Translations under genes and position numbers: made by a program
NCBI RefSeq assembly: GCF_001675165.1
Contig: NZ_LROS01000077.1
Location: 98,079-162,078, forward strand
DNA from: Clostridium ragsdalei P11
GTDB taxonomy: Bacteria; Bacillota; Clostridia; Clostridiales; Clostridiaceae
Reading direction: 5' to 3'
Length of the DNA stretch: 64,000 nt
In this document: piece by piece, positions 1-8,242 of the stretch
How positions within the stretch are numbered: the first letter of the stretch is position 1
Layout of the letters: every line of letters starts with the position of its first letter
The notes under the pieces: generated by a model
What the model was told of the DNA's origin: nothing
Databases searched by the model: none
What the model saw: the letters and a program-made list of their open reading frames with translations, nothing else

Positions 1-189
1 ATTATTTCCACTGGCTATTATTACACTTTGAACTGTTCCGTTTTCAAAATTATTTGCAATATTTTCTGAAGTTTCATATCTGTTGTTCCCTGCAAGTCGT
101 GTTACATTATACGTAGTTTTAGCATAGGTAGTATTTGACATACCCAATACTATAGCCGCTGCTGCAGCTATTCCTAGTATTTTCTTCAC
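1..189 (-). CDS. CWB2-type cell-wall-binding surface protein, N-terminal part only
   Basis: The gene runs off the left edge, leaving 63 codons. I chose the GTG at 187-189 because a GGAAGG-type ribosome binding site lies just upstream and the ATG further up reads into TAG after two codons. The product starts with a signal peptide (KKILGIAAAAAIVLGM, then a TYA cleavage-type site). Next comes TRLAGNNRYETSENIA, which is the opening of a cell-wall-binding repeat 2 as in C. difficile Cwp proteins. It is probably secreted and held non-covalently on the wall. The family assignment is firm, but nothing can be said about the effector domain, which is outside the window. Confidence 0.85.
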   Translation of the reverse strand, partial: MKKILGIAAAAAIVLGMSNTTYAKTTYNVTRLAGNNRYETSENIANNFENGTVQSVIIASGNN

Positions 190-206
190 TATCCTTCCAT
201 CTCCCT

Positions 207-226
207 TTAAAGTATATATACTTTAA
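207..226. promoter_or_regulatory. 20-bp perfect palindrome in leader of the CWB2 gene
   Basis: TTAAAGTATA is followed directly by its exact reverse complement. The site sits next to the AAAGGGAG stretch that precedes the GTG start of the CWB2 gene on the minus strand. It could be an operator or a short RNA hairpin. No regulator can be named. The sequence is pure A/T apart from two G/C pairs, so chance is a real alternative. Confidence 0.3.
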
Positions 227-348
227 TTCTAACATAAAGTTACAAAAAAACCTACAAGAAAAATTTGACTAGATTTGTAATGGAGGGAATTGGAAGTAAG
301 ATATTCATTTAATGGTAGAGCCTAACTGTTAAATAAACAAGTCCAAAA

Positions 349-1047
349 TCATACTCGAAGTCTGTATCCAGCACCCCATACAGTTTCAATGTACTGGGGA
401 TTTGAAGGCGAGGATTCTATTTTTTCTCTTATTCGCCCTATATGTACAGTAACAGTGGAAGTATCACCTATTGCATCTAATCCCCAAATTTTTTCAAATA
501 AATCTTCCTTACTAAAAACTCTATTGGGGTTCTGAGCCAAAAATGATAGTATTTCAAATTCCTTTTGAGCTAAATTTACTTCTTTACCATTTACAAAAAC
601 TTGTCTACAATCTTGATTTATTTCCAAACCTCTTATAGTAATATTATTATTTTTTGAAGGCTTAACAAATTTACCTTTTATTTTTTCATAATTTTTAATG
701 TGAGATTTGATTCTTGCAACTAGTTCACTTGGGCTAAAGGGTTTAGTTATATAATCGTCGGCACCGAGAGTTAATCCTTTTATTTTATCAATTTCTTCTT
801 TTTTTGCAGAAACTAGCAGTACAGGAATTTCTTTTTCTTCCTGTATACTATGTAAAATACTAAAACCATCTATTTGAGGGAGCATTATATCTAAAATTAA
901 TAGATCAAATTTGTTTTCTTTAAAATTATTTAAACCTTCTATTCCATCAGTACATATTACAACTTCAAAGTTTTCAAGTTCCAAATAGTCTCTTATGAGT
1001 TCAGCAATGCTTAAATCATCTTCAATTATTAAAATCTTTTTCATCAT
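349..1047 (-). CDS. OmpR/PhoB-family response regulator
   Basis: 232 aa, the usual length for the family. An N-terminal receiver domain (about 4-118) carries acidic residues D10 and D11, phospho-acceptor D53 in LLILDIMLP, and K102 in YITKPF. A winged-helix DNA-binding domain (about 132-232) ends in the typical TVWGAGYRL. The start overlaps the end of the histidine kinase gene by 26 nt, so the two are translationally coupled, with the kinase first. It most likely controls the ABC transporter genes upstream in the same transcription unit. The target DNA site was not identified. Confidence 0.93.
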   Translation of the reverse strand: MMKKILIIEDDLSIAELIRDYLELENFEVVICTDGIEGLNNFKENKFDLLILDIMLPQIDGFSILHSIQEEKEIPVLLVSAKKEEIDKIKGLTLGADDYITKPFSPSELVARIKSHIKNYEKIKGKFVKPSKNNNITIRGLEINQDCRQVFVNGKEVNLAQKEFEILSFLAQNPNRVFSKEDLFEKIWGLDAIGDTSTVTVHIGRIREKIESSPSNPQYIETVWGAGYRLRV

Positions 1048-2152
1048 AAATTATCTGCCTTTCATGCAATTTAGGTAATGATATAGTTATGCTTGTACCG
1101 CTGCCTTCTTCACTTGCAGCCCATATGTTACCTTTATGGCCTTCAACAATTTGTTTAGCAATTGCAAGCCCGAGACCACTGCCTTTAGTTCCTGTTCTTG
1201 CAGAATCTGTTCTATAAAACCTGTCAAATATTTTATCTATATGATTTTTGTCTATTCCACAGCCAGTATCCCTTATTTCAATTATTATACTTGCATTATT
1301 TTCCCTAAGGTCAATTAGGATGCTTTTATTTTTAGTATCACCCATATATTTCTTAGAATTATTGATAATATTAAGTATAACTCTCATAAATCTTTCACGG
1401 TCAATCATCACATATTTAGATTGATTCAAGTTATTTTTAAGAGAAATAGTTATATCAAATTTATTTAGTTCAAAAGAACATTCTTGAGTGCAGTCTGTAA
1501 AGTAGTTAACTATATCAGTTTTTTCAAAGTTAAAGGGTATTTGATTTAAATCAAGCTTTGAGTATAAAAGCAGGTCGTCAATCATCTTGTCGATTTGCTG
1601 TGATTTAGAGTATATTGTTCTTAAATAGTGTTGAAGTTTTTCAGGAGTATTTGCCACCCCATCTAAAATTCCTTCAACATATCCTTTTATGGATGTAATT
1701 GGAGTTTTTAAGTCATGTGATATACTTGAAACTAGCATTTTTCTGTTATCATCATATTTCATTTTCATATGTATAGAATTTTTCAATTGTATTCTCATTT
1801 TTTCAAAATCAGAACATAGATCTTTTATTTCACTATCACCATCTTCAACAATTTCAAAGTTCAAATCTCCATGACTGATTTCTGAAGTTGCCTTTTTTAA
1901 ACATGCTATAGGAGTAAGTATTCTCCTTGAAAATAAATAGGAAATAATAATATTTGCTATTATAAAAGAAAATATAAAAGTGCCTGCTATGGTTATAATA
2001 AAGATTTTAAATAAATTACTGTCATATCCTATGTTTGTATTTAAAAATTTTGAACAAACAACTATAAATATAAATGCAGTTAAAGTTGTAACAATAAATG
2101 GTGTTATAAGTGTTATATTGTTATAAATTATGAGACGTTTTTTAATATCCAT
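1022..2152 (-). CDS. Membrane sensor histidine kinase
   Basis: 376 aa. Two membrane segments (about 13-34 and 48-73) are separated by only about a dozen residues, so there is almost no external sensor domain. A HAMP linker follows (about 74-126), then the dimerisation/phospho-acceptor helix with SISHDLKTP (His146), and a C-terminal ATPase domain with the N box NIINNSKKY, DTGCGID and GSGLGLAIAKQIV. Kinases with this short loop next to an ABC transporter (BceS-like, LanK-like) often sense peptide antibiotics within the membrane or through the transporter. That role is inferred here. The ATG is preceded by AAGGTGAG. Confidence 0.92.
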   Translation of the reverse strand: MDIKKRLIIYNNITLITPFIVTTLTAFIFIVVCSKFLNTNIGYDSNLFKIFIITIAGTFIFSFIIANIIISYLFSRRILTPIACLKKATSEISHGDLNFEIVEDGDSEIKDLCSDFEKMRIQLKNSIHMKMKYDDNRKMLVSSISHDLKTPITSIKGYVEGILDGVANTPEKLQHYLRTIYSKSQQIDKMIDDLLLYSKLDLNQIPFNFEKTDIVNYFTDCTQECSFELNKFDITISLKNNLNQSKYVMIDRERFMRVILNIINNSKKYMGDTKNKSILIDLRENNASIIIEIRDTGCGIDKNHIDKIFDRFYRTDSARTGTKGSGLGLAIAKQIVEGHKGNIWAASEEGSGTSITISLPKLHERQIIYDEKDFNN

Positions 2153-2161
2153 TTTCTCACC

Positions 2162-2914
2162 TTAAAAATCTTTTTTATCAAATAAGTAATAACTTCCTGT
2201 AAAGAATAGTATATCATAGCTTAACATCATCATAAATTCACAAAATATTTTGTAAAGAGAAAGTTTATTCATAATCCATAATTTGTACCAGTCAAACATA
2301 CTTGTAAAAAATAATCCTGAGTACTTGTAAAAAATAATACTTAAGAATTTGAATATGATAAAAATTAAAATGGATAAAAAGAATACACTTATACCATTCT
2401 TAAAAATATTTACTAAAAATACAATAATTAATGAAAAAGTAATCATAGGAAATAATGTTATTAAATAAGAAAGAATTATTCTAGAAAAACTTAACAAACT
2501 TATTGTATTTGAATTAAAGATGAAACCTGCTGTCATTGAAAAAATCATTACAAAAATGAGATTTGATAATATAAATACAATTATGGCCGTTAGTTTTGCA
2601 GTAAATAACTTTAACCTTGTAATTGGTCTTGTGAGAGAGAGCTTTATTGTGTTATGTGAAAATTCTCCTGAGAAGCTGTCTATTGTAATCAAAACAGTAA
2701 ACAATGGAAGAATAATATTTGCTATAATGGACAGCACTAGTATTGGAAATTCCATGTTTGAAACTCCCATAAGTCCAAAGCCATTTCTCATTGCAATAAT
2801 TACTATTTGACCTAGGACAATGACTATAAACGACATTACGGCAGAAACTAGTATCTTTTTCTTTTTATACAATCTTTCAATTTCATTGATTAGAGCAGCT
2901 TTAAATTCCATCAT
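2162..2914 (-). CDS. ABC-2 type transporter permease
   Basis: 250 aa with about six hydrophobic membrane segments and no soluble domain, as in BcrB/LanE/LanG-type permeases. The SFSGEFSHNTIKLSLTRPITRLKLF stretch after the second segment is typical of ABC-2 permeases; it is described here by its start SFSGEFSHNT and end RLKLF (about residues 83-107). The ATG overlaps the end of the ATPase gene by 14 nt, so the two are surely co-translated. Only one permease gene is present, so it probably works as a homodimer, unlike LanEG pairs. The likely role is export of, or immunity to, a membrane-active compound; the substrate is unknown. Confidence 0.85.
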   Translation of the reverse strand: MMEFKAALINEIERLYKKKKILVSAVMSFIVIVLGQIVIIAMRNGFGLMGVSNMEFPILVLSIIANIILPLFTVLITIDSFSGEFSHNTIKLSLTRPITRLKLFTAKLTAIIVFILSNLIFVMIFSMTAGFIFNSNTISLLSFSRIILSYLITLFPMITFSLIIVFLVNIFKNGISVFFLSILIFIIFKFLSIIFYKYSGLFFTSMFDWYKLWIMNKLSLYKIFCEFMMMLSYDILFFTGSYYLFDKKDF

Positions 2915-3626
2915 TTCTATTTACCTCGCTAACAAAGTAGTTTTCAAGTGAAACATAGTTTTTTAAAATGTTTTTAGTAGTATCAACATTAACTAAGGTG
3001 CCATTATATAATAAACCTATTTTACTGCAGGTCATTTCAATATCATGTATGAGATGGCTTGATATAAAAAATGTAGTTTGGTAACTTTGAGTCATATCTT
3101 TTATAATATTTCTTATATCAATCATTCCTTCTATGTCAAGACCGTTTAATGGTTCATCTAAAATAATCACTTTAGGATTTGATAAAATTGCAGCGGCAAT
3201 TCCAAGTCTTTGCTTCATTCCAAGAGAAAATTTTTTAGTTTTTTCATTTTTATATTTTGAAAGACCAAGTAAATTTAAAACTTCATCAATTCTTGAATTG
3301 TCTACATTCTCATAATACCTGGAAGCTTGTTTTAGATTTTCAAATGCAGTTAAATACTCATAGGAATTAGCAGTTTCTATGATGCAGGACACATTTTCCA
3401 TTGCTTTTTGGAAATCATCTACAATACTATGATCAAAAATTTTTACATCTCCACTGTCTGGTTTTATAAGTCCAGTCATAATTTTCATAGTAGTTGATTT
3501 GCCAGCTCCATTAGGCCCTAGAAACCCAAAAATATCACCCTTATTTATTTTTAAGTTTATATTACGTATACCTCTATCATTTTTGTATAGCTTGGTTAAA
3601 TTATTTATTTCAATAACTGTTTCCAA
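2901..3626 (-). CDS. ABC transporter ATP-binding protein, BcrA/LanF-like
   Basis: 241 aa. Walker A GPNGAGKST is at 37-45, the signature SLGMKQ at 134-139, Walker B KVIILDEP at 152-159 and a switch histidine in ISSHL. At the Q-loop position there is Glu84 (CIIE) rather than Gln; this 'E-loop' is described for lantibiotic-immunity ATPases such as NukF and their BcrA relatives. The start is TTG, nine bases after GGAGGA. It is the first gene of the transporter / two-component set, 95 bases downstream of the secreted protein. Export of or protection from an antimicrobial peptide is the best guess. Confidence 0.9.
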   Translation of the reverse strand: METVIEINNLTKLYKNDRGIRNINLKINKGDIFGFLGPNGAGKSTTMKIMTGLIKPDSGDVKIFDHSIVDDFQKAMENVSCIIETANSYEYLTAFENLKQASRYYENVDNSRIDEVLNLLGLSKYKNEKTKKFSLGMKQRLGIAAAILSNPKVIILDEPLNGLDIEGMIDIRNIIKDMTQSYQTTFFISSHLIHDIEMTCSKIGLLYNGTLVNVDTTKNILKNYVSLENYFVSEVNRNDGI

Positions 3627-3654
3627 TTTATAGTCCTCCTCGTATATTCAGAAA

Positions 3655-3694
3655 ATATGCTGACAAAATTCAAAAGTTAAGTCTGTCAGCATAT
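3655..3694 (-). terminator. Intergenic hairpin, possible weak terminator or processing site
   Basis: ATATGCTGACA and its exact complement TGTCAGCATAT flank an 18-nt loop between the secreted-protein gene and the ABC ATPase gene. On the minus strand the stem is followed by TTTTCTG only, so termination would be partial. It may reduce transporter expression relative to the upstream gene. Confidence 0.45.
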
Positions 3695-3721
3695 CTATCT
3701 ATATGATCAAATTTTACTTAA

Positions 3722-4975
3722 TCAGTTAAATACTTTATTAAATGTAGGGTTTGAAATATCTTCATTACTTACATTAAAGTTTACATTGGCAGAATCAGGA
3801 GAAATATATATATTTCCCTTAATAACATTACCGGAAGATGAAGTATTAAAAGATGCTGAAGTATTATCTTTTTCGAAATTACCCTCGAAATTAAAGCTTT
3901 TTGCATTGGAAGAGTAATCTTTATATCCGTCTAAATATTCTTCATAGTATTTTCCTTTTACATGTTTACTATCTATTTCTTGAATTTCTATAAATCTTTC
4001 ACCTATTTTTTCAAATTTAGAATCTTTTTCTATTGTAATATCATTTTTGTACTTACCAAGGTATGCAGTTGGATTAGATAATTTAGTATAGTCTTTTTCA
4101 GTACTTTCCTCTACTTTTTTACCAGAAAGATCTGGCTTATTTACTATTGTAGAATTAACATCTTTAATTTTTAGGGATAATTCAAAAACCAAAAGGTGGC
4201 TGTTTCCGCTGTTGTCTTTTCCAGAAATTGCTCCAGAGGCAAGTACACTTTGTATTGAACCATCCTTGTCTGTAATTATTTTTGCTTCAACGTTTTTAAC
4301 AAATACGTCCTTTGAAATTTGAGGAAGCTTTGTAGTTGATGTGTTTAAGTGTGAAGTTTGCCTAATTTGATTATTTATATCCTGCTTTAATTTAAAAGAT
4401 GTTACTGCATTTATAAGTGAAGGAATTTGATTTTCACTTAAGGAAGTAGATAGTTCTCTTGTGCCATCAGTTTTCGCAGCTACCGAAATGGAGTCCTTTA
4501 AATTTCCAATAGCAGTATCTACTATTTTTTCAATATCAGAGGTTTGACTTTCCTTAAATGGATTTGAAAGAAATGAATTGGTTTTATCTTTATCAGTTAT
4601 GTTAGTTACATGATAGATATTGCTATCTGCAGTATTATGGGCTATAGCAACATTTTTATCTTTGTAATATAGTTCTTCTGATTTAGTTGTTCCATTATTT
4701 ATCTCGCTTGTGTTTTCTATAGATTTTTTAGATGCGTCGTATTTATTCAATATGTTTCTAGAATATATAACTGCACCATTATCCCTCATTACAAATGAAC
4801 TATCTACAGTAAAGCTTGAAAATTTATCTGTGCAGTTTTCTGCAGTGTGTTTGAGAGAATCTTTAAGTTCATCATATCCACTTTTTGAATTGACTTCAGC
4901 AAATGCTGTAGTTGCAAACATAAGTGTTCCAATAGTAAAACTTATAAGCATTGCTGCTTTTTTATTCATTTTCAT
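3722..4975 (-). CDS. Secreted protein of unknown function
   Basis: 417 aa. A clear signal peptide (KKAAMLISFTIGTLMFATTAFA, cleavage after about residue 26) is followed by a soluble, Lys/Ser/Asp-rich chain without cysteine motifs, membrane anchor or repeats that I recognise. The C-terminal third has alternating polar/hydrophobic strands (GNIYISPDSANVNFNVS), suggesting beta structure. It precedes the ABC transporter and two-component genes and may be expressed with them, so it could be an extracytoplasmic partner or a product of the stress response. I do not recognise the family. Its 5' leader holds a long hairpin that includes the ribosome binding site. Confidence 0.75.
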   Translation of the reverse strand: MKMNKKAAMLISFTIGTLMFATTAFAEVNSKSGYDELKDSLKHTAENCTDKFSSFTVDSSFVMRDNGAVIYSRNILNKYDASKKSIENTSEINNGTTKSEELYYKDKNVAIAHNTADSNIYHVTNITDKDKTNSFLSNPFKESQTSDIEKIVDTAIGNLKDSISVAAKTDGTRELSTSLSENQIPSLINAVTSFKLKQDINNQIRQTSHLNTSTTKLPQISKDVFVKNVEAKIITDKDGSIQSVLASGAISGKDNSGNSHLLVFELSLKIKDVNSTIVNKPDLSGKKVEESTEKDYTKLSNPTAYLGKYKNDITIEKDSKFEKIGERFIEIQEIDSKHVKGKYYEEYLDGYKDYSSNAKSFNFEGNFEKDNTSASFNTSSSGNVIKGNIYISPDSANVNFNVSNEDISNPTFNKVFN

Positions 4976-4983
4976 TTTGTATT

Positions 4984-5037
4984 ACTCCTTTATAATTAAA
5001 TTATGAAAGACTTTCATAATTTAATTATAAATGGAGT
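4984..5037 (-). promoter_or_regulatory. Long leader hairpin covering the ribosome binding site
   Basis: Positions 4990-5009 and 5011-5030 are perfect 20-bp complements around a single A. Past them, T4989 pairs with A5031 and ACTCC (4984-4988) pairs with GGAGT (5033-5037), with one bulged base (5032). On the minus strand the inner strand contains AAGGAG, the ribosome binding site of the secreted-protein gene starting at 4975. If the leader is transcribed, the site would be locked in the stem. It could equally be a DNA operator. Confidence 0.55.
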
Positions 5038-5082
5038 GTATCTAATTTATATAAATCAAATATAAACAAAGTATAAACTTAT

Positions 5083-5205
5083 CAATGAATCTTACTTAGT
5101 GGGAGTTTTGTTTCTCCCACTAAGTTTAGATGAATTATCTAGGGGCGTAGCTACTGTTATCTCCCACTTTGATAGAAGTGGGAGTGTTACAGTAGGTAGC
5201 CATCA
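5083..5205. repeat. Palindromic IS200/IS605-like miniature element, short copy (123 bp)
   Basis: The ends match the copy at 47321-47495 (CAATGAATCTTACTTAGTGG at the left, GTAGGTAGCCATCA at the right). There are two hairpins: CTTAGTGGGAG with CTCCCACTAAG near the left end, and a longer right one with core CTCCCACTT / AAGTGGGAG extended by GCTACTGT / ACAGTAGGTAGC. The right end ATCA, the left flank TTAT and the subterminal hairpins recall elements moved by Y1 transposases. There is no coding capacity. The copy lies between the divergent secreted-protein and TolC-like genes. Confidence 0.7.
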
Positions 5206-5334
5206 GATACAATTTTAAACAAAACCGTAGGTTAACTTTACCATGGAAATATAAATATAATTGTGATAGAATTAGTTATCATTGAAATATTATATTTTGG
5301 AAGAAAATAATTTAATATATGGAAGGAGGAAAAA

Positions 5335-6471
5335 ATGAATAAAATTAAAATATTAGCTTTCACAGCTGCACTAACTCTTTGTACAAGCACTGTAGCTTTT
5401 GCTGGAGGAAATACCCTAGATATTGACAGCTTGATTAATACTGCTGTGGAAAACTCCTACGATGTTAAAAGTGCAGATATTTCGATAAAACAAGCACAGA
5501 ATTCTTATCAAAGTGACCTGAAAAATGCAGCTTCTTATGACGATCAAATGGATCAAGGTAGTGGAAGCTTAAGTCGATATGATATATTAAGCTTTATGCA
5601 GAAAATAAGCAATCCTCCCCAAGAGGACAAGTTTTCTGAATATAAATACGGACAAATAAAAATTGCAGCTGAAAATCAGGTAAAATTATCTGCTTACAGT
5701 CAATACACAACCATTATGAATGACAAAGATGCAGTAGATTTGGAAAATCAAAAATTTAAAAATGCCCAAGAACAATATGATAGTGCTAAACTTAAACTGA
5801 GCCTTGGGGTTATATCTTCTTCAGATGAGAAAAAAGCTGAATCAGATTATACAGCAGAAAAAAATCAATTGAGAAAAGCCGAGAGGCAGTATAATTCAGA
5901 TATTCAAGGTATAAATAAAATTGCAGGAATTGATATATACACACAATATGATGTACTTCTTAAAGATAAACTTACGGAATCACCTTATATAAGAAGTTAT
6001 AGTGACTATTTAAATGATGCTCTTAAAAATAGGGCAGAAATTTTAATTGGACAAAAAAACATAGAACTACAGAAATTTGAGTATGATGTTGCAAAAGGAG
6101 TGTTCCCTGATAAGCAAAGTGTTCCAAATAGACTTGCTCAGGCTAATGTAGACAATGTCACAGATAACTTAGAAATTCAAAAATTGAACATAACTTCGGA
6201 GATAAATAGTTTGTATAATGACCTTCAAGTTAAGACTAGGATACTTGGATCGAAAAAGGATGCCTTGAATTTAGTGCAGACCAATTATAATACCGCCCGA
6301 ATAAAGTATAATGTGGGGGTACTTAGTAGGATAGATTTTGATACTCAGGCTGCTAATTTAAAGAGTGCACAAAATGATTTGAAATCTGCAGAGAGAAGTA
6401 TATGGATGGCACAGACTAAGTTGGAATTAGCTTGTGGAGCAGGAAGTGATACTTCAAAGCTCTCTAATTAA
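5335..6471 (+). CDS. Secreted TolC-like helical protein
   Basis: 378 aa. A signal peptide is cut after AFA at residue 23. The rest is almost all amphipathic helix with two related halves (compare QNSYQSDLKNA near residue 50 with QNDLKSAERSIWMAQTKLEL near the end), the pattern of the outer membrane efflux (TolC/OEP) family. TolC proteins normally span the Gram-negative outer membrane; clostridial homologues exist, but their role is unknown. A strong GGAGG precedes the ATG. It forms a pair with the gene starting 33 bases downstream. No membrane-fusion or pump gene is adjacent. Confidence 0.75.
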   Translation: MNKIKILAFTAALTLCTSTVAFAGGNTLDIDSLINTAVENSYDVKSADISIKQAQNSYQSDLKNAASYDDQMDQGSGSLSRYDILSFMQKISNPPQEDKFSEYKYGQIKIAAENQVKLSAYSQYTTIMNDKDAVDLENQKFKNAQEQYDSAKLKLSLGVISSSDEKKAESDYTAEKNQLRKAERQYNSDIQGINKIAGIDIYTQYDVLLKDKLTESPYIRSYSDYLNDALKNRAEILIGQKNIELQKFEYDVAKGVFPDKQSVPNRLAQANVDNVTDNLEIQKLNITSEINSLYNDLQVKTRILGSKKDALNLVQTNYNTARIKYNVGVLSRIDFDTQAANLKSAQNDLKSAERSIWMAQTKLELACGAGSDTSKLSN

Positions 6472-6503
6472 TTAGAGGTTTTCATATTGAAGGGAGGAAA
6501 AAA

Positions 6504-7646
6504 ATGAAAAATAAACTAAGTATAGCAATTGGATTAACATTAGCTTTAAGTGCAAGTAGTACATGTTTTGCAGCAAATAATAGTACTATAACACCTGTAA
6601 ATAGCATTACTGGTAATGCAACTTTAAGTTTGGATCAGGTGCTTAATGACATAGAAAAAAATAGCGTATCTATTCAAACTAAAGGACAAAAGATACTTTT
6701 ATATCAGAGGCAATTTGACAGGGATAATATGAATGCAGCTGTTATAAATAATAGTGGAACAAATCAGGCTAATTATCCAAATGGACAATATGTAAATATA
6801 AAGCTTGTTACAGATGTAATTCCAAAGGCAGATGAACAGAATATAAAAGATGCAAAACATGATAAGGATGATTCACTGCAGAATCTTAAATTTTCTACAG
6901 AGCAGCAATATCTAAGTGCTCTTACTAATCAAGACCAAATAAATACAATTAATGATCAGATAAAAAATGTTGAGGAACAAATTGCCCAGACCAAGGTAAA
7001 AATAGCAAATGGGCAACTTACAAATAATGATCTGCAATCTTTACTAGTTCAAGAAAGTCAGCTTCAAGCTTCTTTAAACCAGCCCAAAGCGCAGCTTCAA
7101 CAAAATTTATTATCTATTAAGCAGACTATAAATATGGATCTTGATGGGGATTTGACTCTGGTTCCAGCGGAAAAGTCTTTTGTAAAATATGATGACAGCA
7201 ATATAGAAGATAAGATTAATAAGGCTGTGGATAATAATTATAATATAGGGAAGATAAATAACAATCTGGATATATTGAGAATAAAGGAAGGTATATATAA
7301 GAAGTATTCTTATAATGATGCGTCAGGTGAGGTAAGCACAGGACTGAGTATTGAAGATCTTGAAAATAGCCGTACAAATACTATATTAACCATTAAAACT
7401 AATTTATGGAATGGATACTATGGATTAAAAGGTTTAGAGGACACTGTAGAAACTGAACAAGCAAAAGTAGCAAGTGCTCAGTCAACTTACGATACTGTAG
7501 AAGCAAAAGTTCAGCAAGGAGTTGCCATACAGCTTCAAGCGGATTCTGCAGCTCTTGCACTTAAAAGTGAAAAAATTAATTTAAAAAATGCCATAAACAA
7601 TTATATGGTGACAGTAGAGCAATTTGAATATAACTTAACACAGTAA
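6504..7646 (+). CDS. Second secreted TolC-like helical protein
   Basis: 380 aa. A signal peptide is cut after CFA (residue 23), then comes an N-terminal stretch LSLDQVLNDIEKNSVSIQ that matches the start of TolC-family domains (TLDQALxxALxxNxxI). Long coiled-coil helices follow (EEQIAQTKVKIANGQLTNN; TVEAKVQQGVAIQLQADS). It is divergent from the preceding gene in sequence but has the same layout, so the two probably came from an old duplication and may form a hetero-oligomer. GGGAGG lies before the ATG. A terminator follows directly. Confidence 0.72.
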   Translation: MKNKLSIAIGLTLALSASSTCFAANNSTITPVNSITGNATLSLDQVLNDIEKNSVSIQTKGQKILLYQRQFDRDNMNAAVINNSGTNQANYPNGQYVNIKLVTDVIPKADEQNIKDAKHDKDDSLQNLKFSTEQQYLSALTNQDQINTINDQIKNVEEQIAQTKVKIANGQLTNNDLQSLLVQESQLQASLNQPKAQLQQNLLSIKQTINMDLDGDLTLVPAEKSFVKYDDSNIEDKINKAVDNNYNIGKINNNLDILRIKEGIYKKYSYNDASGEVSTGLSIEDLENSRTNTILTIKTNLWNGYYGLKGLEDTVETEQAKVASAQSTYDTVEAKVQQGVAIQLQADSAALALKSEKINLKNAINNYMVTVEQFEYNLTQ

Positions 7647-7653
7647 TTTTATA

Positions 7654-7695
7654 AAATAAGACTATGCTAGATAGTATTTAGCATAGTTTTATTTT
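7654..7695 (+). terminator. Rho-independent terminator after the TolC-like pair
   Basis: AATAAGACTATGCTA pairs with TAGCATAGTTTTATT (one G-T pair) around an 8-nt loop, followed by TTTTG. It ends the two-gene TolC-like unit. Confidence 0.8.
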
Positions 7696-7795
7696 TGTAG
7701 AAAATTAAATTTTTATTAAAATAAATAGAAATACTATAAAATTGAATCATATATGATAAAATGAGATTTGAAATAATTATATGGAGAGTGATAAT

Positions 7796-8203
7796 GTGAA
7801 ATACAATTTTAAAAAATTAGGAATACTTGCCTTAATATTAATACTGCTTATATCTCTATCGGGATGTTCTTTTGGAAAACAATCTTCCCAAAATGACGCT
7901 GCAAAAAGTACGACAGAAAAACAGAAGGAAGTAGCAAAACAGAAAGAAGCAGCTAAGATAACAACAGACACTGATAAAACAGCCCAGCTTAAAAAGGAAA
8001 AATCTATATTTAATGGCCAAGTATATGTACAAAATAACAAAGCCATAGCTACAATGGTAATTAAAAGTGGAGTTAGTGACAAAGAAGCTAAAGATCTTGC
8101 ACAGAAGTATGCACAGGATTTAAAGAAAAAATATAAAAACATGGAAGTTAGAGTTATGGCTGTAAGAGACAATAAAAATGTAGTTAACTTGACTGTAAAG
8201 TAA
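7796..8203 (+). CDS. Small lipoprotein of unknown function
   Basis: 135 aa from the GTG at 7796; GGAGAG eight to ten bases upstream supports this start rather than the ATG at 7781, which overlaps the site. The signal peptide ends in lipobox LSGC with the lipid-bearing Cys24. A Lys/Gln/Ala-rich linker (about 30-70) is followed by a small folded domain (about 75-135) with ATMVIKSGVSDKEAKDLAQK. It is probably anchored on the outer face of the membrane. I do not recognise the C-terminal domain. Confidence 0.75.
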   Translation: MKYNFKKLGILALILILLISLSGCSFGKQSSQNDAAKSTTEKQKEVAKQKEAAKITTDTDKTAQLKKEKSIFNGQVYVQNNKAIATMVIKSGVSDKEAKDLAQKYAQDLKKKYKNMEVRVMAVRDNKNVVNLTVK

Positions 8204-8242
8204 TGCAATATAATATAATGTAATATAAGGTTTTTAACTTAA

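Noticed and set aside
7777..8208. 143-residue open frame on the minus strand
   Set aside because: It is the mirror of the lipoprotein gene, which has a lipobox, a signal peptide and a ribosome binding site; the minus frame has none of these.
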